A stretch of DNA of 64,000 nucleotides from Liriodendron chinense (GCA_003013855.2 ML058433.1:9609966-9673965); one strand, 5' to 3'; counted from the stretch's first letter, positions 1-10,067 are shown. The notes: generated by a model not told the origin, from the sequence alone. Program-made: numbers and translations.

Positions 1-525
1 TGCTTTGTCCCTCCCAAGTTGGCGACTTTTGGATGGCTTGTAGGAAGGAATAAGGTACTCACGATGAACAATCTTCACAAGAGAGGAATGGTGCTTCCAA
101 ATGTTTGTGTAACAAGCTTCTGAAATGATAAATCGGTAGTTCATTTTTTTATCCATTGCCCTTTCCGAAAGGTATTTGGGATAATTTCTCAAATCTATTA
201 GGGATGTCTTGGGTGGTGCTGAGTTCAATGAAGAGTTCTTTACTAACATGGCATGGTGGCCAAGTCGGTAAAGTCAGCAAGGCAATCTAGAGAATGGCAA
301 TGTTGGTGAGTCTATGGTTTATGTGGGAGGAAAGGAATAGTCGGTGCTTTAGAAATAGAAGTGGAAGGGTATCATCGGAGTCTAATAGGGCAAAGCTAAA
401 TGTAATGAAATGGGCATTGGCATCAGATGTATTAGGCGAAAGTTTTTTCTTTCCAATTTCATGGTTTTAGTTGTAATTTTTAGGCTTCGGCATTCTATTT
501 ATAAAATTATCATCTTTAAAAAAAA
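1..525 (+). mobile_element. L1-type LINE, 3'-terminal fragment
   Basis: Translation of the first 180 bases reads like the zinc-binding reverse-transcriptase tail (zf-RVT) of plant L1 LINEs: FGWLVGRNKVLTMNNLHKRG, then a His/Cys segment (VHFFIHCPF). Stops and shifts interrupt the frame. Further on, WALASDV- and FPISWF-like pieces match the usual C-terminal end of these ORF2 proteins. The fragment ends in a short A-run near 517-525, as expected for a LINE 3' end. The upstream part lies outside the window. This is a dead remnant. The L1 lineage is inferred from motif resemblance only. Confidence 0.65.
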
Positions 526-583
526 TGATCTAGTTCATCTTTCTCAAAAAATAGATTAATTCCTCATTTTGTATTGCAAGGGT

Positions 584-726
584 CGGGATTAGGCTGATCC
601 CTATTGTTCAACTGAGGATATGATCCTTGATAGAGTGGAATGACGGACCTGTATTTGCATAGCTGACTCTAATTAGTTGGGATGAGACTTAGATGATGGT
701 GATGACGACAACGATGATGATGATGA
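584..726 (+). mobile_element. Short RTE-type LINE tail or SINE with (GAT)n end
   Basis: A 143-bp insertion ends in AATTAGTTGGGATGAG followed by a GAT-rich tail, the 3' end typical of plant RTE LINEs and SINEs that borrow it. It is flanked by a perfect 14-bp direct repeat TGTATTGCAAGGGT (570-583 and 727-740), a convincing target-site duplication. Removing the insertion rejoins the coding frame of the surrounding L1 remnant. No 5' A/B boxes are obvious, so a 5'-truncated LINE is as likely as a SINE. Confidence 0.7.
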
Positions 727-740
727 TGTATTGCAAGGGT

Positions 741-1707
741 GAAGGATAAACCAAATAACAAAACTATCCTCTTATGCACGCTTGGAGAATGGAAAGTAAA
801 TCTCCTCTCCTTTGTTGGTAGGTTGGAGATAATTAAGTCGACCTTTCAAATCTTCACATCTTCTGGTCGCACGCTTTTCTTCTTCCCAAGGGTTGCATTG
901 ACTTATTGGAAAGGAGCATTTGCAATTTCCTTCAGGTGAACTCTAAAACCCATTCAGTTTGTTGGGAACAAATTTGCAAGCTAAGAGTGAAGGAGGCCTT
1001 GGAATATTTTTGGTAAAGCTTGCTTGATCAAGCAATCTTGGAGAATCATAACTAAAGAAGACAACCTTTGGGGGAACTTCAAAATCCATATAGTTTGTTG
1101 AGAACAAATTTGCAAGCCAAAGAGTGAACGAGGACTTGGAATATTGCCTCTTGAAATGTTTATAAAGCTTGCCTAATCAAGTAATTTTGGAGAATCAGAA
1201 CTAAAGAGGACAACCTTTGGTAATTAGGTCCGACTAAAATATTTGGGAATGAGTCTATTTGGCAAGTCGCCATCTCCTCTTATGTGTCATGGGCTTGGCA
1301 CAGTATCCCTAATGTTCGGGACACGGCTAAAATGCATATCAGATTCTTGATTGTAACTAGATCCTCTACTTCCTTCTAATATGACCCTTGGCTTGGTGAT
1401 TGTAGCTTGTTTGATTGCATGAGGAACAAGTCGTTTAAAATCTAGATATGGGTCCCAATATAAAGGTTTGCACCTTTATCCAAGACTCTAAATAGCAAAC
1501 CCCCTAGCCTCCCTCGCTGACCCTTGCTGAAATCTTTTGCCAAATGAGGCGAATCCCACTTGTGCCAACTAATGATGAGGTTGTTTGGACCCTTTCCCCA
1601 AAAGGCCAAATTTCCTTCAAATCGGCAATTCTTGCCTATGCCTTGGTTCTACTACTGATTGGGCAGACCTAGTGTGGTTCAAAGGAAATATTCCTAGGCA
1701 CTACATT
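741..1707 (+). mobile_element. L1-type LINE ORF2 remnant (C-terminal reverse transcriptase region)
   Basis: Peptides such as LLSFVGRLEIIKSTF, the DPWLGDCSLFD motif, VWTLSPKGQISFKSAI and, after a shift, WADLVWFKGNIPRH follow the order found between the reverse-transcriptase palm and the zf-RVT domain of plant L1 LINEs. A short stretch near 960-1200 (CWEQICKLRVKEALE, repeated as CWEQICKPKSE) occurs twice, so there is an internal duplication of about 125 bp. Several stops and frameshifts make it non-coding. The reading continues at 2604 after the inserted LTR at 1708-2598. It lies downstream of another L1 3' end (1-525), so at least two L1 copies landed here. Confidence 0.75.
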
Positions 1708-2598
1708 TGATGCAGGGGTATGCGATGACCTAACCCTAGATGCATGTATATTCAGTTGGAAGATATTCAAATAATAAAAATTAACAACTAACTGTCTTCG
1801 ATCAAAGGAAACTAACAAATCTCAACACAAAGATGAGATCCGTTCGTCTGGATCATGCCCCTTAGCATAAGAATCACGTAAAATCGTAAAATCGTAAAAT
1901 AGAGAGATCTAGGGATATGAGGATATGCCAGATTTAGCATGGACCAGTCCACAATCAAGTTTGAATCCGATTCTCATGGCTAGGCATCCCTCTTTTCCGA
2001 TTGTACCAAGAGAGGTAGATTCAGGAAAGAATGAATATGATGGGGAAGCAACAGGTTCGAGATGAATGATAGCACAGATTATGAAAAAAAAAAGAAAAAA
2101 AAATCGTACCTTTCCTGCACCTTGAAGAACTAGAGATGAAAAAAAATGGAAACTGGGGTGGAATCCTCAACACACCCGAAGGTCAATCCTGAAACCCTAC
2201 TCTCCTAAAATAAGAGGAAGACGAGCAGCCGAATTTTCTATTCATTCAATAATTTCGAAATAGGGTTTCTCATATATATAAGCTACGAAAATAAAAAGTG
2301 CACTAAAGTGCCTGAAAACAAAAGAAAATAGCATAAAAACGCCTAGAACTAAACAATGACACTAAAACGTTTAGAAACAAGAAAATAAACAGAGAAGCGC
2401 CTAAAAGTAAATCCACTCCACGGTCCTGCAGTCATGATGCTCCTGTGCGATCCTGCAGCTCGCATACTCGTAACGCGTCAGAAAATTGGTCCAATGGACC
2501 CGGCGTCCATCCATATCAACTCATCTGCCCCAATACTCGATCTGCGGCGTCACCTCCTCTGGTACACTCTAAAAGGTGCACCACTAATGTCTGTATCA
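1708..2598 (-). mobile_element. Solo LTR (891 bp) inserted in the L1 remnant
   Basis: The segment begins TGATGCAGG and ends CTGTATCA, thus TG...CA. It is bounded by the 5-bp direct repeat ACATT (1703-1707 and 2599-2603), and its removal restores the L1 reading (GNIPRH then IAWMVFFERL). On the minus strand a TTATATATATGAG box is followed by GAAACCCTA and a pyrimidine-rich leader, so transcription on minus is the better guess. No internal retrotransposon sequence is present, so this is a solo LTR. Small reading frames across 2434-2652 belong to this LTR and are not genes. Confidence 0.8.
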
Positions 2599-2603
2599 AC
2601 ATT

Positions 2604-2870
2604 ATTGCTTGGATGGTATTTTTCGAGAGGCTTAAAACAAAAGACTTGTTAATTGCCCATAATATCATTGATGAGGATCATTGCCTCTTTGCTCCTATCC
2701 TTGGGAATCCACTGACCACTTATTTCTTGTTTTCCCTTACGGTTGTTGGGTTTGGAAAAAAAAAGTCCTTTGAGAATTCGATCTCCCCTATTATTGCTCT
2801 GACTCTATTACCCTTGCAGTCAAGAGCATTGTGGAGTACTGTATTGACCCTGTTTCCACGTTATTGAGTA
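2604..2870 (+). mobile_element. L1-type LINE remnant, continuation (zf-RVT)
   Basis: Directly after the ACATT repeat the frame reads IAWMVFFERLKTKDLLIAHN and then DEDHCLFAPILG. This matches the zinc-binding domain at the end of L1 ORF2, although the expected CPxLG cysteine is replaced (APILG). It is the continuation of the fragment ending at 1707. A run of A at 2756-2763 and later stops show decay. Confidence 0.7.
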
Positions 2871-3590
2871 AGCTCTACTTCCCGACCTTGCCTAGCATAT
2901 ATGGGGAGCATAATCATTGCCAATTTAATTCCATCTCAAAGTTCTTAGGTGTATTCTCGAGGAGGTGAGGTCCCATAGCATCTTTGTTATGGGACCTTCA
3001 ATTGTAATGAAATCTCCTGCAAATAGCTTTGTGGCTTGGAACTTGCCAAGTACTACTCATCATTCCCATAGAGTGCCCACTCTTGGCGTTTTTAATCTCC
3101 AAGGTGTCTCGGGCATTCGTTAGTCCATCGCTTGTGCTAAGATTAGTAGCACCAAGGTTGGGCTCCTTTGCTTTTCACCTACCTCTAGAATTGTCTGGGA
3201 AGTAACCTCTGAGGTTGATAGTCAAGGGCCCAGAAATAAGAGTCTTCCCATTTTGTTATATAACCTTCTCAGACTTTCCTCTGCCATGGTTGCAGGTATC
3301 CTTGTTGAAGCACACAATGAGACCTATCACATAGCTATTCATGACCCTCTGGACTCTTCGTGAAGTATGTGGCTCTTTGTTCACACCCTGCATCATATGC
3401 TTCCTAACTCCAGTGGAGTAGTGGAGATTGTAAGTAGGAGTAGGAGAGCTCTTATCTTTAGGCTCGTGAGCGCCCCCACTAGCAATCTCCCTCGGATCAT
3501 TGCCTATTTTGAGATGGCCTACCTGATTCCTTATCCCATGTACCTCTAGTCCCCTTCTTCTAGAGGATTAGCTTCAATTGCCTCACCTCC
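2871..3590. other. Unassigned intergenic sequence
   Basis: No domain, terminal repeat or long open frame was recognised. Short open stretches on plus (for example 3367-3549) have no recognisable similarity. It may include the far 3' part of the L1 element or a decayed LTR. Confidence 0.4.
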
Positions 3591-3905
3591 CCTCCTTCCT
3601 TTCCCGAGGTGTGGGCATACCCTTATTCCGGGGCTTGGGCGTTTTTCTTTTTTCCGTCCTCTTTTTCTTTTCTTTCTTGCTTTCTTCCTTCTCTTCCCCC
3701 TTTCTTGAGGTGTGGGCTTACCCTTAGTCTGGGGTTTGGGCGTTTTTCTTTTTTTTTTTCGTCCTCCTTTTCTTTTCTTTCTTGCTTTCTTCCTTCTCTT
3801 CCCCCTTGCCTGGGGTGTGGGTTTTCTTTTTTCTTTTGTTTTGTTTTCATTTTTCCTTCCCTGGCCTGGGGCATGGGCCCCTTATAATTTTTTTTTCTGT
3901 TGCGT
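3591..3905. repeat. Pyrimidine-rich tandem repeat
   Basis: About three units of roughly 105 bp. Each starts near GTGTGGG(C/T)(A/T)TACCCTTA and passes through TTGGGCG into a long C/T tract (TTCTTTTCTTTCTTGC). The strand asymmetry creates overlapping open frames on both strands, which are not genes. A two-unit version occurs at 40185-40365 at the edge of the duplicated segment. Confidence 0.8.
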
Positions 3906-5078
3906 GCCTATTTGGAAGAAATAATATATATATATATAACAAAAATATCCATCGATCAAATTGGAGAATGGTGCACTAATGTGTATTATCCATGGGCAAT
4001 CAATACGACAAATTGCATCTTTTCAATTAATGTTATTGTCATCAGCCACCAAAAAGAATAACTGAATAACTGACATCTAGAAATGCAATACATTGGTTGA
4101 TATGGAGTAAAGACACTACTCAAGGTCTCCTTATTACATATGAACAAATGAAAGAATTATTGATACCTGCAAAGATCGAAGGTTCAACTTTCTTGTGCAA
4201 AAAAACCCTTCCTTTCACAAGCCTACAGGGATGGTAATAAATCCACATTCATGAAAGAAGGAGAAGAAACACATGTAACCTTTACAAACAGCCTGAAATA
4301 AGACAACTGCTTGTAAGAGAACCTAATTGGATAACCCATTTTGTGAAAGAACTTCGTGCAGAGGCACATTTGGGTGTTTGTGGTTGCCAACGCCAACATG
4401 ATGAACTGCCTCAAAATCGTGGTTGGATAAAGAATGGGACCTTTGTGTTCTTCACTCAACCAAGATTTAGGACTCAGAGAGCAAGAAAACACTATCCCAC
4501 TAAATGCAGGTTGCATTTTCCATGCCCTTCCAAATACCAAGAGCCTGTATGGTTTTCCAATTACAACGGTATATGGCTATAAATGGGTAATGATTATTTA
4601 CTCTTGTAATTGTGTGGTGACATCACTTACATTTGACTGCAATGATGATTTTGCTACATTGTTTGTTTCGCCCAGAAATCAATGTAAAAATAGTAATTCT
4701 ATAACATGAAAATGTAATGATTACAATTTACTTCCTTTACAAGTGTATTTGACTCTCGATTTACAAGCCATAATTCTTGTTTAAACAAACACCTGTAAAT
4801 GATAATGTTGTCTCATTTACTTTGCATTTCATAGGAAGTTGGAAAAACCAAACAGGCCCCGAGGGCATTAAGCCCATTAGGAAACCCACCAACCACAATT
4901 TAAAGGTACACCCAAATGCTACCTCATGTGAGCAACTTTCACAAACTTTCAACTTGAATCTTTAGTTTGATAGTGAGAAACAACGTACATGGCATAGTTT
5001 TTGTCCTTAATGCTGCCGTCTGTGAATCAGATAACTAAAAAGCTTTCATTTGTTGTGCCATTGACAGTTGCTAATGTG
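3700..5078. repeat. Segmental duplication, copy A (3' flank of the PPR gene)
   Basis: This interval aligns in the same orientation and order with pieces of 40185-48126. Shared stretches include the C/T tract, the block around 3950-4490 (matching 41030-41578), the MITE at 4540-4862 (matching 47039-47355), and 4975-5078, which matches 48021-48126. The similarity runs to within 8 bases inside the PPR reading frame. Copy A lacks the insertions found in copy B, so it records the pre-insertion state. The short ORFs here (4223-4540, 4343-4582) are not conserved in frame and are not called as genes. Confidence 0.85.
4540..4862. mobile_element. MITE with GGGCCTGTTTGG-type termini (copy A)
   Basis: One end reads GAGCCTGTATGGTTTTCCAA. 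The other reads TTGGAAAAACCAAACAGGCC, its imperfect inverted complement, giving a terminal inverted repeat of about 20 bp around a 320-bp AT-rich body. The same element is at 47039-47355 in the duplicate. Target duplications are too degraded to identify, so the superfamily is not assigned; similar ends occur in Harbinger-like and hAT-like MITEs. It lies in the likely 3' flank of the PPR gene. Confidence 0.65.
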
Positions 5079-7470
5079 CCTTCGAAATCCCACGGTCCAA
5101 GACAGAGGAGATCTTTGTATCAGGCTTTATTCCTTTGACTATCATTTCATCAACCAGGTTTACAGCCTTATCTACATCCCCTTTCCTACAATACCAGGAC
5201 ACTAAGACTGTGTATGTTACGGCGTCGGGTGTCTGTCCACTATCCACCATCTCAGTAAAGAGTGATACAGCATCATCAATACAGTCCATCTTGCAATGCC
5301 CATCAATCAAAACAGTGTAGCAAATCTTGTCAGCGTCAATCTCCATTTCTGTCATCTCAGTCAACAGTTCTAAAGTCTTGGGGTTGATTCCAGCTTTGCT
5401 CTTCCCTGTCTCAAGATAGAGATGACCTTGGCGTGAACTTTCTTTTAAATGCCCATCAAGCAGAACTGTGTAAGTGACTACATCAGGTTGAATCCCCTTC
5501 TCTTTCATCTTGTTGAACAAATCACAAGCTTCTTGCAAGCGCTTTGCCTTGCAGTATCCATTTATCAGTGTAGTGTACGTAATAACGCTTGGGGACAAAC
5601 CTCTTTCCACTAAATTCTCGTATAGAAACCAAGCCTTTCTCATTTCCCCTGCCCGAGAAAAAGCAGCTATAAGTTGGTTATAAGCAATCTCGCCCGGGGT
5701 AATATCCATGGCCAACATCGTCTTGAACACAAAAGAAGCTTTCTTCACGTCACCCTCCTTATAGAGCCCATTCATGAGTTTAGAGCATGCAATCTCATCC
5801 ACAAGAATCCCTTGCTTGGACAACCTGACGAAAAGCTCAAGCCCTTCTCTTGTATGGCCCACTTCACAGTACCCATTGATCATCGCACTGAAAGTAACCA
5901 CACATTGAGCTAGCCCTCTTTCTTCTAATGCATTAAAGAGTTCTTCTGCCTCTTTCAGCTTGCCCCCTTTACATAGGCCCTCAATAACTGTACTGTATGT
6001 AATGGCATTGGGCTTCACACCTTGGTCCGCCATAAATTCTAGAAGCTCCGATGTCTCTTGCACACGCCCATTCCTAGAAAACCCACTAGCTAGTACATTG
6101 TATGTAACAATGTCAGGCACGAGACCAATCTCCAACACATTAAGGAATACCTTCCAAGCCTCATTCAATTCACCTAGACGGCAATATCCTTTGATCAAAC
6201 TTGTGTAATGAATAATGTCAGGTATCAACCGCCTACTCTTCATTTCATCAAGCAACTCAATTGCTTCTTTCATATTACCAAGCTTGCAGTGAGCATCTAT
6301 CACGGTATTGTAGGAAACCTCATCAAGAAAAACACCCAAGTCCTTGAACCTGCAGAAGAACTCCAATGCTTCAACAGTCATACCTATTTTACAGAATCTT
6401 TTAAGTAAGAAGCTGACAATGACGCAGTTCGTTTTAATTCCCTTCGAAACCATCTCATCGTGAAGAGATAAAGCTCTCAAAAGACACCCCTTCTGACAGT
6501 GTGTTCCAATAAGACTTTTATAACTATTCATATCAGGAGCTATACCTTGCTTTTCCATGTCCTCTAAAACATCTTCAGCTTCCTGCAGTCTCATCTTATT
6601 ACAGAACCCACGAAGCACAACATTATAACTGAAAACATTTATCGGGATGCCCGCACTTCGAACTGACTTTAAGAGCGCATAGCCTGAATGTGGCTTTCCA
6701 TGCAAGCACATCCATTTAATCATCTCCCCATAAGTGCAAGCATCAGGTGCAACACCTGCACGTTTCATTTCTCTCACTACACGAAATGCTTCTTTGAAAT
6801 TCCCTTCTTCGCAAAGCGCCTTGATCATGATCGTGAAAGTGTGAACGTTCGGATCAACTCCCAATCTCTTCATCTGATGATAAATGGCCCGTGCCATCTT
6901 CGCCTTACCACCCTTGATCAAGCTATTCATTAGGTAATTGAAAGACCACAAGTGGGGAATTAAACCACGACTACTCACTTGGAAAAATGCATCGACAGCC
7001 TCATCCAACATACCCAACTCAACATAGACTTTCATCAATTCACCAAACAGCCAGACTGACCTACCTGGACCAATGCATCTCTCCGCAAGAGTGTCAAAAA
7101 GAGTCGAAATTTCAAAATCCAATTCATCTCTCGATGAAACAAGCTCCACAAATAGAGAATACAACTTCTTCTGAAGACCCGAACTGCACAAAATCCATAT
7201 GATCGCCGAGCACGTGTCGACGCCGTGCCGGAACCCACGGCTCTTCGTGTGATTGAAGAAAGATAAGGCGAGAATAGGGTCATTACTCAAACTGTTCAAG
7301 ATATCAACCACTTCTATAGTCCCCCCTATCGAAGTGGGACGTTGCTCGCCATTCGGGTCCAATACATGAGGGGTGATTCGAACCGCAGCGGATATGGAAT
7401 AAAAGCATGAGAATTTGCAAGGGAGTATATACTTCCTACAAGAAAACGACCTGATTGCTGAAACCCACAT
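5071..7470 (-). CDS. P-class pentatricopeptide-repeat protein, probably mitochondrial (At2g26790-like)
   Basis: This is a single 799-codon intronless frame. The N terminus (MWVSAIRSFSCRKYILPCKF) is rich in Arg, Ser and hydrophobic residues and lacks acidic ones, as in mitochondrial targeting peptides. From residue 139 the protein is a nearly unbroken series of 35-residue helical repeats, about 18 in all: one degenerate at 139-173, fourteen in exact 35-residue register at 174-663, one at 664-714 with a 16-residue insertion, then 715-749 and 750-784. A 15-residue tail follows, with no E, E+ or DYW domain, so this is a pure P-class member. Family knowledge: such proteins bind organellar RNA one base per repeat and act in stability, splicing or translation. 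The layout, 799-residue length and C-terminal sequence resemble Arabidopsis At2g26790 as I remember it; orthology needs a search. The frame is undamaged, unlike everything around it. The start is the first Met before the targeting peptide. Confidence 0.93.
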   Translation of the reverse strand: MWVSAIRSFSCRKYILPCKFSCFYSISAAVRITPHVLDPNGEQRPTSIGGTIEVVDILNSLSNDPILALSFFNHTKSRGFRHGVDTCSAIIWILCSSGLQKKLYSLFVELVSSRDELDFEISTLFDTLAERCIGPGRSVWLFGELMKVYVELGMLDEAVDAFFQVSSRGLIPHLWSFNYLMNSLIKGGKAKMARAIYHQMKRLGVDPNVHTFTIMIKALCEEGNFKEAFRVVREMKRAGVAPDACTYGEMIKWMCLHGKPHSGYALLKSVRSAGIPINVFSYNVVLRGFCNKMRLQEAEDVLEDMEKQGIAPDMNSYKSLIGTHCQKGCLLRALSLHDEMVSKGIKTNCVIVSFLLKRFCKIGMTVEALEFFCRFKDLGVFLDEVSYNTVIDAHCKLGNMKEAIELLDEMKSRRLIPDIIHYTSLIKGYCRLGELNEAWKVFLNVLEIGLVPDIVTYNVLASGFSRNGRVQETSELLEFMADQGVKPNAITYSTVIEGLCKGGKLKEAEELFNALEERGLAQCVVTFSAMINGYCEVGHTREGLELFVRLSKQGILVDEIACSKLMNGLYKEGDVKKASFVFKTMLAMDITPGEIAYNQLIAAFSRAGEMRKAWFLYENLVERGLSPSVITYTTLINGYCKAKRLQEACDLFNKMKEKGIQPDVVTYTVLLDGHLKESSRQGHLYLETGKSKAGINPKTLELLTEMTEMEIDADKICYTVLIDGHCKMDCIDDAVSLFTEMVDSGQTPDAVTYTVLVSWYCRKGDVDKAVNLVDEMIVKGIKPDTKISSVLDRGISKAH

Positions 7471-7551
7471 GGGAATTTATGCGCATCCCAACGGGATTCC
7501 GATACAGGCATCCACAGAAACCCAATTATGGAGAGAAGAAACACAGGCGAG

Positions 7552-7559
7552 GTTTATAG
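7552..7559 (-). promoter_or_regulatory. Candidate TATA box of the PPR gene
   Basis: On the minus strand CTATAAAC lies about 82 bases upstream of the ATG. A start some 25-30 bases downstream would give a leader of roughly 55 nt. That leader would still contain two upstream ATGs overlapping the main start. This is inference from spacing only. Confidence 0.4.
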
Positions 7560-7638
7560 ACTGATTGTAGGAGAAAGGGATGGATTTCTAGAAAAAGAAA
7601 ATTCAAGAAAATCTGAAGTAAGAGATAGGCATATCAAC

Positions 7639-7668
7639 TCTGAGAGAGAGAGAGAGAGAGAGAGAGGC
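7639..7668. repeat. (GA)n microsatellite upstream of the PPR gene
   Basis: A pure GA tract of about 30 bp, reading as (CT)n on the PPR sense strand, about 170 bases upstream of the start codon. CT-rich tracts are common near plant transcription starts; a role here is not shown. Confidence 0.85.
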
Positions 7669-7790
7669 TGCAGTCACTGAAGGTGGATGAGGGAAGCCGT
7701 TTTGCTGGCGTTCTGAGGGTTTTGACAACGTCTCTCTAAAACCCTTCCTGTATCAAGTTCGCTTCTCCTCTGTAGTAGATAACCTTGCTA

Positions 7791-8212
7791 GTGACCCCAA
7801 GCTCTGTGGGGCCCACCGTGATGTGTTATATCCACTCCGTCCATCCAGATCTCCAGCACCTTTTAGGACATGAGACCAAAAATGAGGAAGATCAAAAACT
7901 CAAGTGGACCACACCGCAGGAAACCGTGGGAATGGGAACTTACAACCCTAGAAACATCCCGGCGCCTAACGACGTTTATATGCCATCCAGTGCGTTTACG
8001 AGGTGATTACCACCTGTAATGAACAAAACCTGATCCAAGACTTCTGTGACCTCGAAGAAAATTTCGACGGTGAGCACTCAATCCCTGCCGTTTCTTGTGG
8101 TGTAAGTCACTCGAGTTTTGAATCTTACTAGGATTTGGGGTCACCCACCTTCAGATAGACCGAGTGAATATAATACCAACATCACGGTGGGCCCCACAGA
8201 ACTTAGGGTAAC
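7791..8212. mobile_element. MITE with GTGGGGCCCACCGTGATGT termini
   Basis: The left end (GTGACCCCAAGCTCTGTGGG...) and the right end (complement GTTACCCTAAGTTCTGTGGG...) form imperfect inverted repeats of about 30 bp enclosing 422 bp. The body has the motif AAAAATGAGGAAGATC followed by CTCAAGTGGACCACACC. Related sequence occurs inside 30430-31229 and in a foldback at 47594-47882, so this is a local multi-copy family. No clear target duplication was found. It lies about 320 bp upstream of the PPR start codon, in the likely promoter region. Confidence 0.7.
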
Positions 8213-8488
8213 AGGGGATTCCTGGAAGCCCGGTTTACAGGCGAGTCGCCGCCTCCAGGGAAAGAGGGAGTAGAGCTGCACATCAGCCGAGCTAGCTTGA
8301 AAAGCTCGCTTGGCTTGGCTCGTTTAAGCTCGGCTTGGCTTGACTCGTCGGCCAATTCGACCAAGCTCAAGCTGAATTTTGGAAGCTTGTTTGAAAACGA
8401 GCCAAGCTCTAGCAAGAGATAGCTTGGCTCAGCTTGGCTCGAAGCTTGTAGCTTGAAAAAAGCTCAATCGGCTCGAGCTCGGCTCGGC

Positions 8489-8491
<3 letters not shown>

Positions 8492-8551
<60 letters not shown>
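8492..8551. repeat. (TA)n microsatellite inside the hAT element
   Basis: About 60 bp of uninterrupted AT dinucleotides, immediately inside the left subterminal repeats. The apparent minus-strand ORFs across it, with poly-Ile/Tyr, are artefacts. Confidence 0.9.
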
Positions 8552-8554
<3 letters not shown>

Positions 8555-8954
8555 TAAAAACCCTAAAACCCAACCCGACCCCACTCTTTTCATTTCCCCC
8601 TCTCTCCAAAATACAAAACCCTCCCAGCCCGCCACGCTCCCTACTCGGTTTTCCAGTCGGAGTCTGGCCGTCTGCCCATCCTTCTCTCTCTCTCTCCGAC
8701 TTCCTTCCTCCACCCCTCTCTGGCTTAAGCTTTCTTCCTCCACCCTCCACTCCAGCGGGTAGCTGAACGCCCGAGTCAGAAGACCCGGCCGCACCTCACC
8801 CGAGTGACCAGGCATTTGCACGGCCCGCACGACTGCACCACACTGCACCCGACATTTGCCCCAGCGAGGCAGCGAGCGACCAGGTAGGGTTCGTTTTAAT
8901 TTTTTTTTTCTTATTTAGGTTTTTTTTTTTTAAATGGAGAATGATATTGGGGTT

Positions 8955-9345
8955 TTTTTGGGTAGGGTAGGTTGGTGGGTCGGGTAGGGTTGGGCTGAGT
9001 GGGTTGGGTCGATGGGTCGGGTAGGGTTGGGCTGAGTCAGTGCGTTGGGTCGAGTGGGTCGGGTAGGGTTAGGCTGAGTCAATGGGTTGAGTCGAGTGGG
9101 TCGGGTAGCGTTGGGCTGAGTGAGTGGGTTGAGTCAGTGGGTCGAGTAGGGTTGGGCTGAGTCAGTGGGTTGAGTCGAGTGGGTCGGGTAGGGTTGGGCT
9201 GAGTGAGTGGGTTGAGTCAGTGGGTCGGGTAGGGTTGGGCTGAGTCAGTGTGTCGAGTGGGTTGGGTCGGGTAGGGTTGGGCTGAGTCAGTGGGTCAAGT
9301 GGGTTAGGTCGAGTGGGTAGTGTAGGGTTGAGTTAGTGGGTTGGG
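8955..9345. repeat. G-rich minisatellite inside the hAT element
   Basis: Some eight to nine degenerate copies of a unit of about 42-48 bp built from GGGTCGGGTAGGGTTGGGCTG followed by AGTCAGTGGGTTGAGTCGAGT-like sequence. One strand is strongly G-rich with closely spaced GGG runs. From 9346 to about 9535 an AT-rich tandem array (AATTGTTTATAATTGTTTAAATAG) follows. The remainder to 10067 shows no gene and probably contains transposase 5' leader sequence. Confidence 0.85.
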
Positions 9346-10067
9346 TATTGATTTATGAATTGTTTATAATTGTTTAAATAGTTGTGATTTACTTATTTGT
9401 GAATTGTTAATAATTGTTTAAATTTTGTCAATTGGTTATATTTGTTTAAATAGTTATGAATTGTTTCCTATTGTTTAAATGATTATGATTTATTGGGAAT
9501 TGTTTATAATTGTTTAAATAGTTATGAATTATTACCTAATTAGTTACCTATTTAAACTTAGTTGCCTATTTAATTTATAAATTTATCTACCCATTTAAGA
9601 ATGCATGTAGAACTACATTGTATTATCCTAGAACTATAACTCTCGTTATAGTTATTAGTTAATAATGTTTGTGCTATATGTATTCTTAAATTGTCCAAAT
9701 CAATGGACAGTTCGGTAGTATATCATGTACTTAAGTTGCTTGCACGTTTTACTTGTACTTGAAAATTCGATACGTCTCCTAATTTATTCTCTGAATATAT
9801 GGTTCTATATTGATTGAATGCCTCGTCTGCGAATAACAAATAATGTTGATCAATATAGAATTTTGCATATATTTGGAGAATTAGGGGAGATGCTGCCGAA
9901 TTTTCGACTCGCATGTAAATCGTGTGAGTACAGTACATGATATATTACTGAATGAGATAAAAAGTGGAACTAAATTCATAGAGACCCTGAAACATTAGAA
10001 ATTTAGCCTTTAGGAAATGTCCACATACAAATTAGAATAACATTGTTTTCTATTTTTCTAATTATAA

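Noticed and set aside
3609..3979. Phe/Ser/Leu-rich plus ORFs and Lys/Glu-rich minus ORF
   Set aside because: Products of the pyrimidine-rich tandem repeat; not conserved at 40185.
4223..4582. Candidate gene on either strand, with relative at 41277-41696
   Set aside because: Similarity follows from the segmental duplication; frames are broken by indels between copies and no domain is visible.
5135..7283. Several plus-strand ORFs and one minus-strand ORF (7035-7283) across the PPR gene
   Set aside because: Shadows in other frames of the intact 799-codon PPR frame.
8490..8850. Long minus-strand ORFs (8409-8750, 8429-8848) within the hAT element
   Set aside because: They run through a (TA)n tract and G/A-rich low-complexity DNA; no domain, and the two overlap in different frames.
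8955..9345. Possible interstitial telomeric repeat (TAGGGTT-like)
   Set aside because: GGGTAGGGTTGGG occurs once per 42-48-bp unit and is not a TTTAGGG array; it is a minisatellite inside a transposon.
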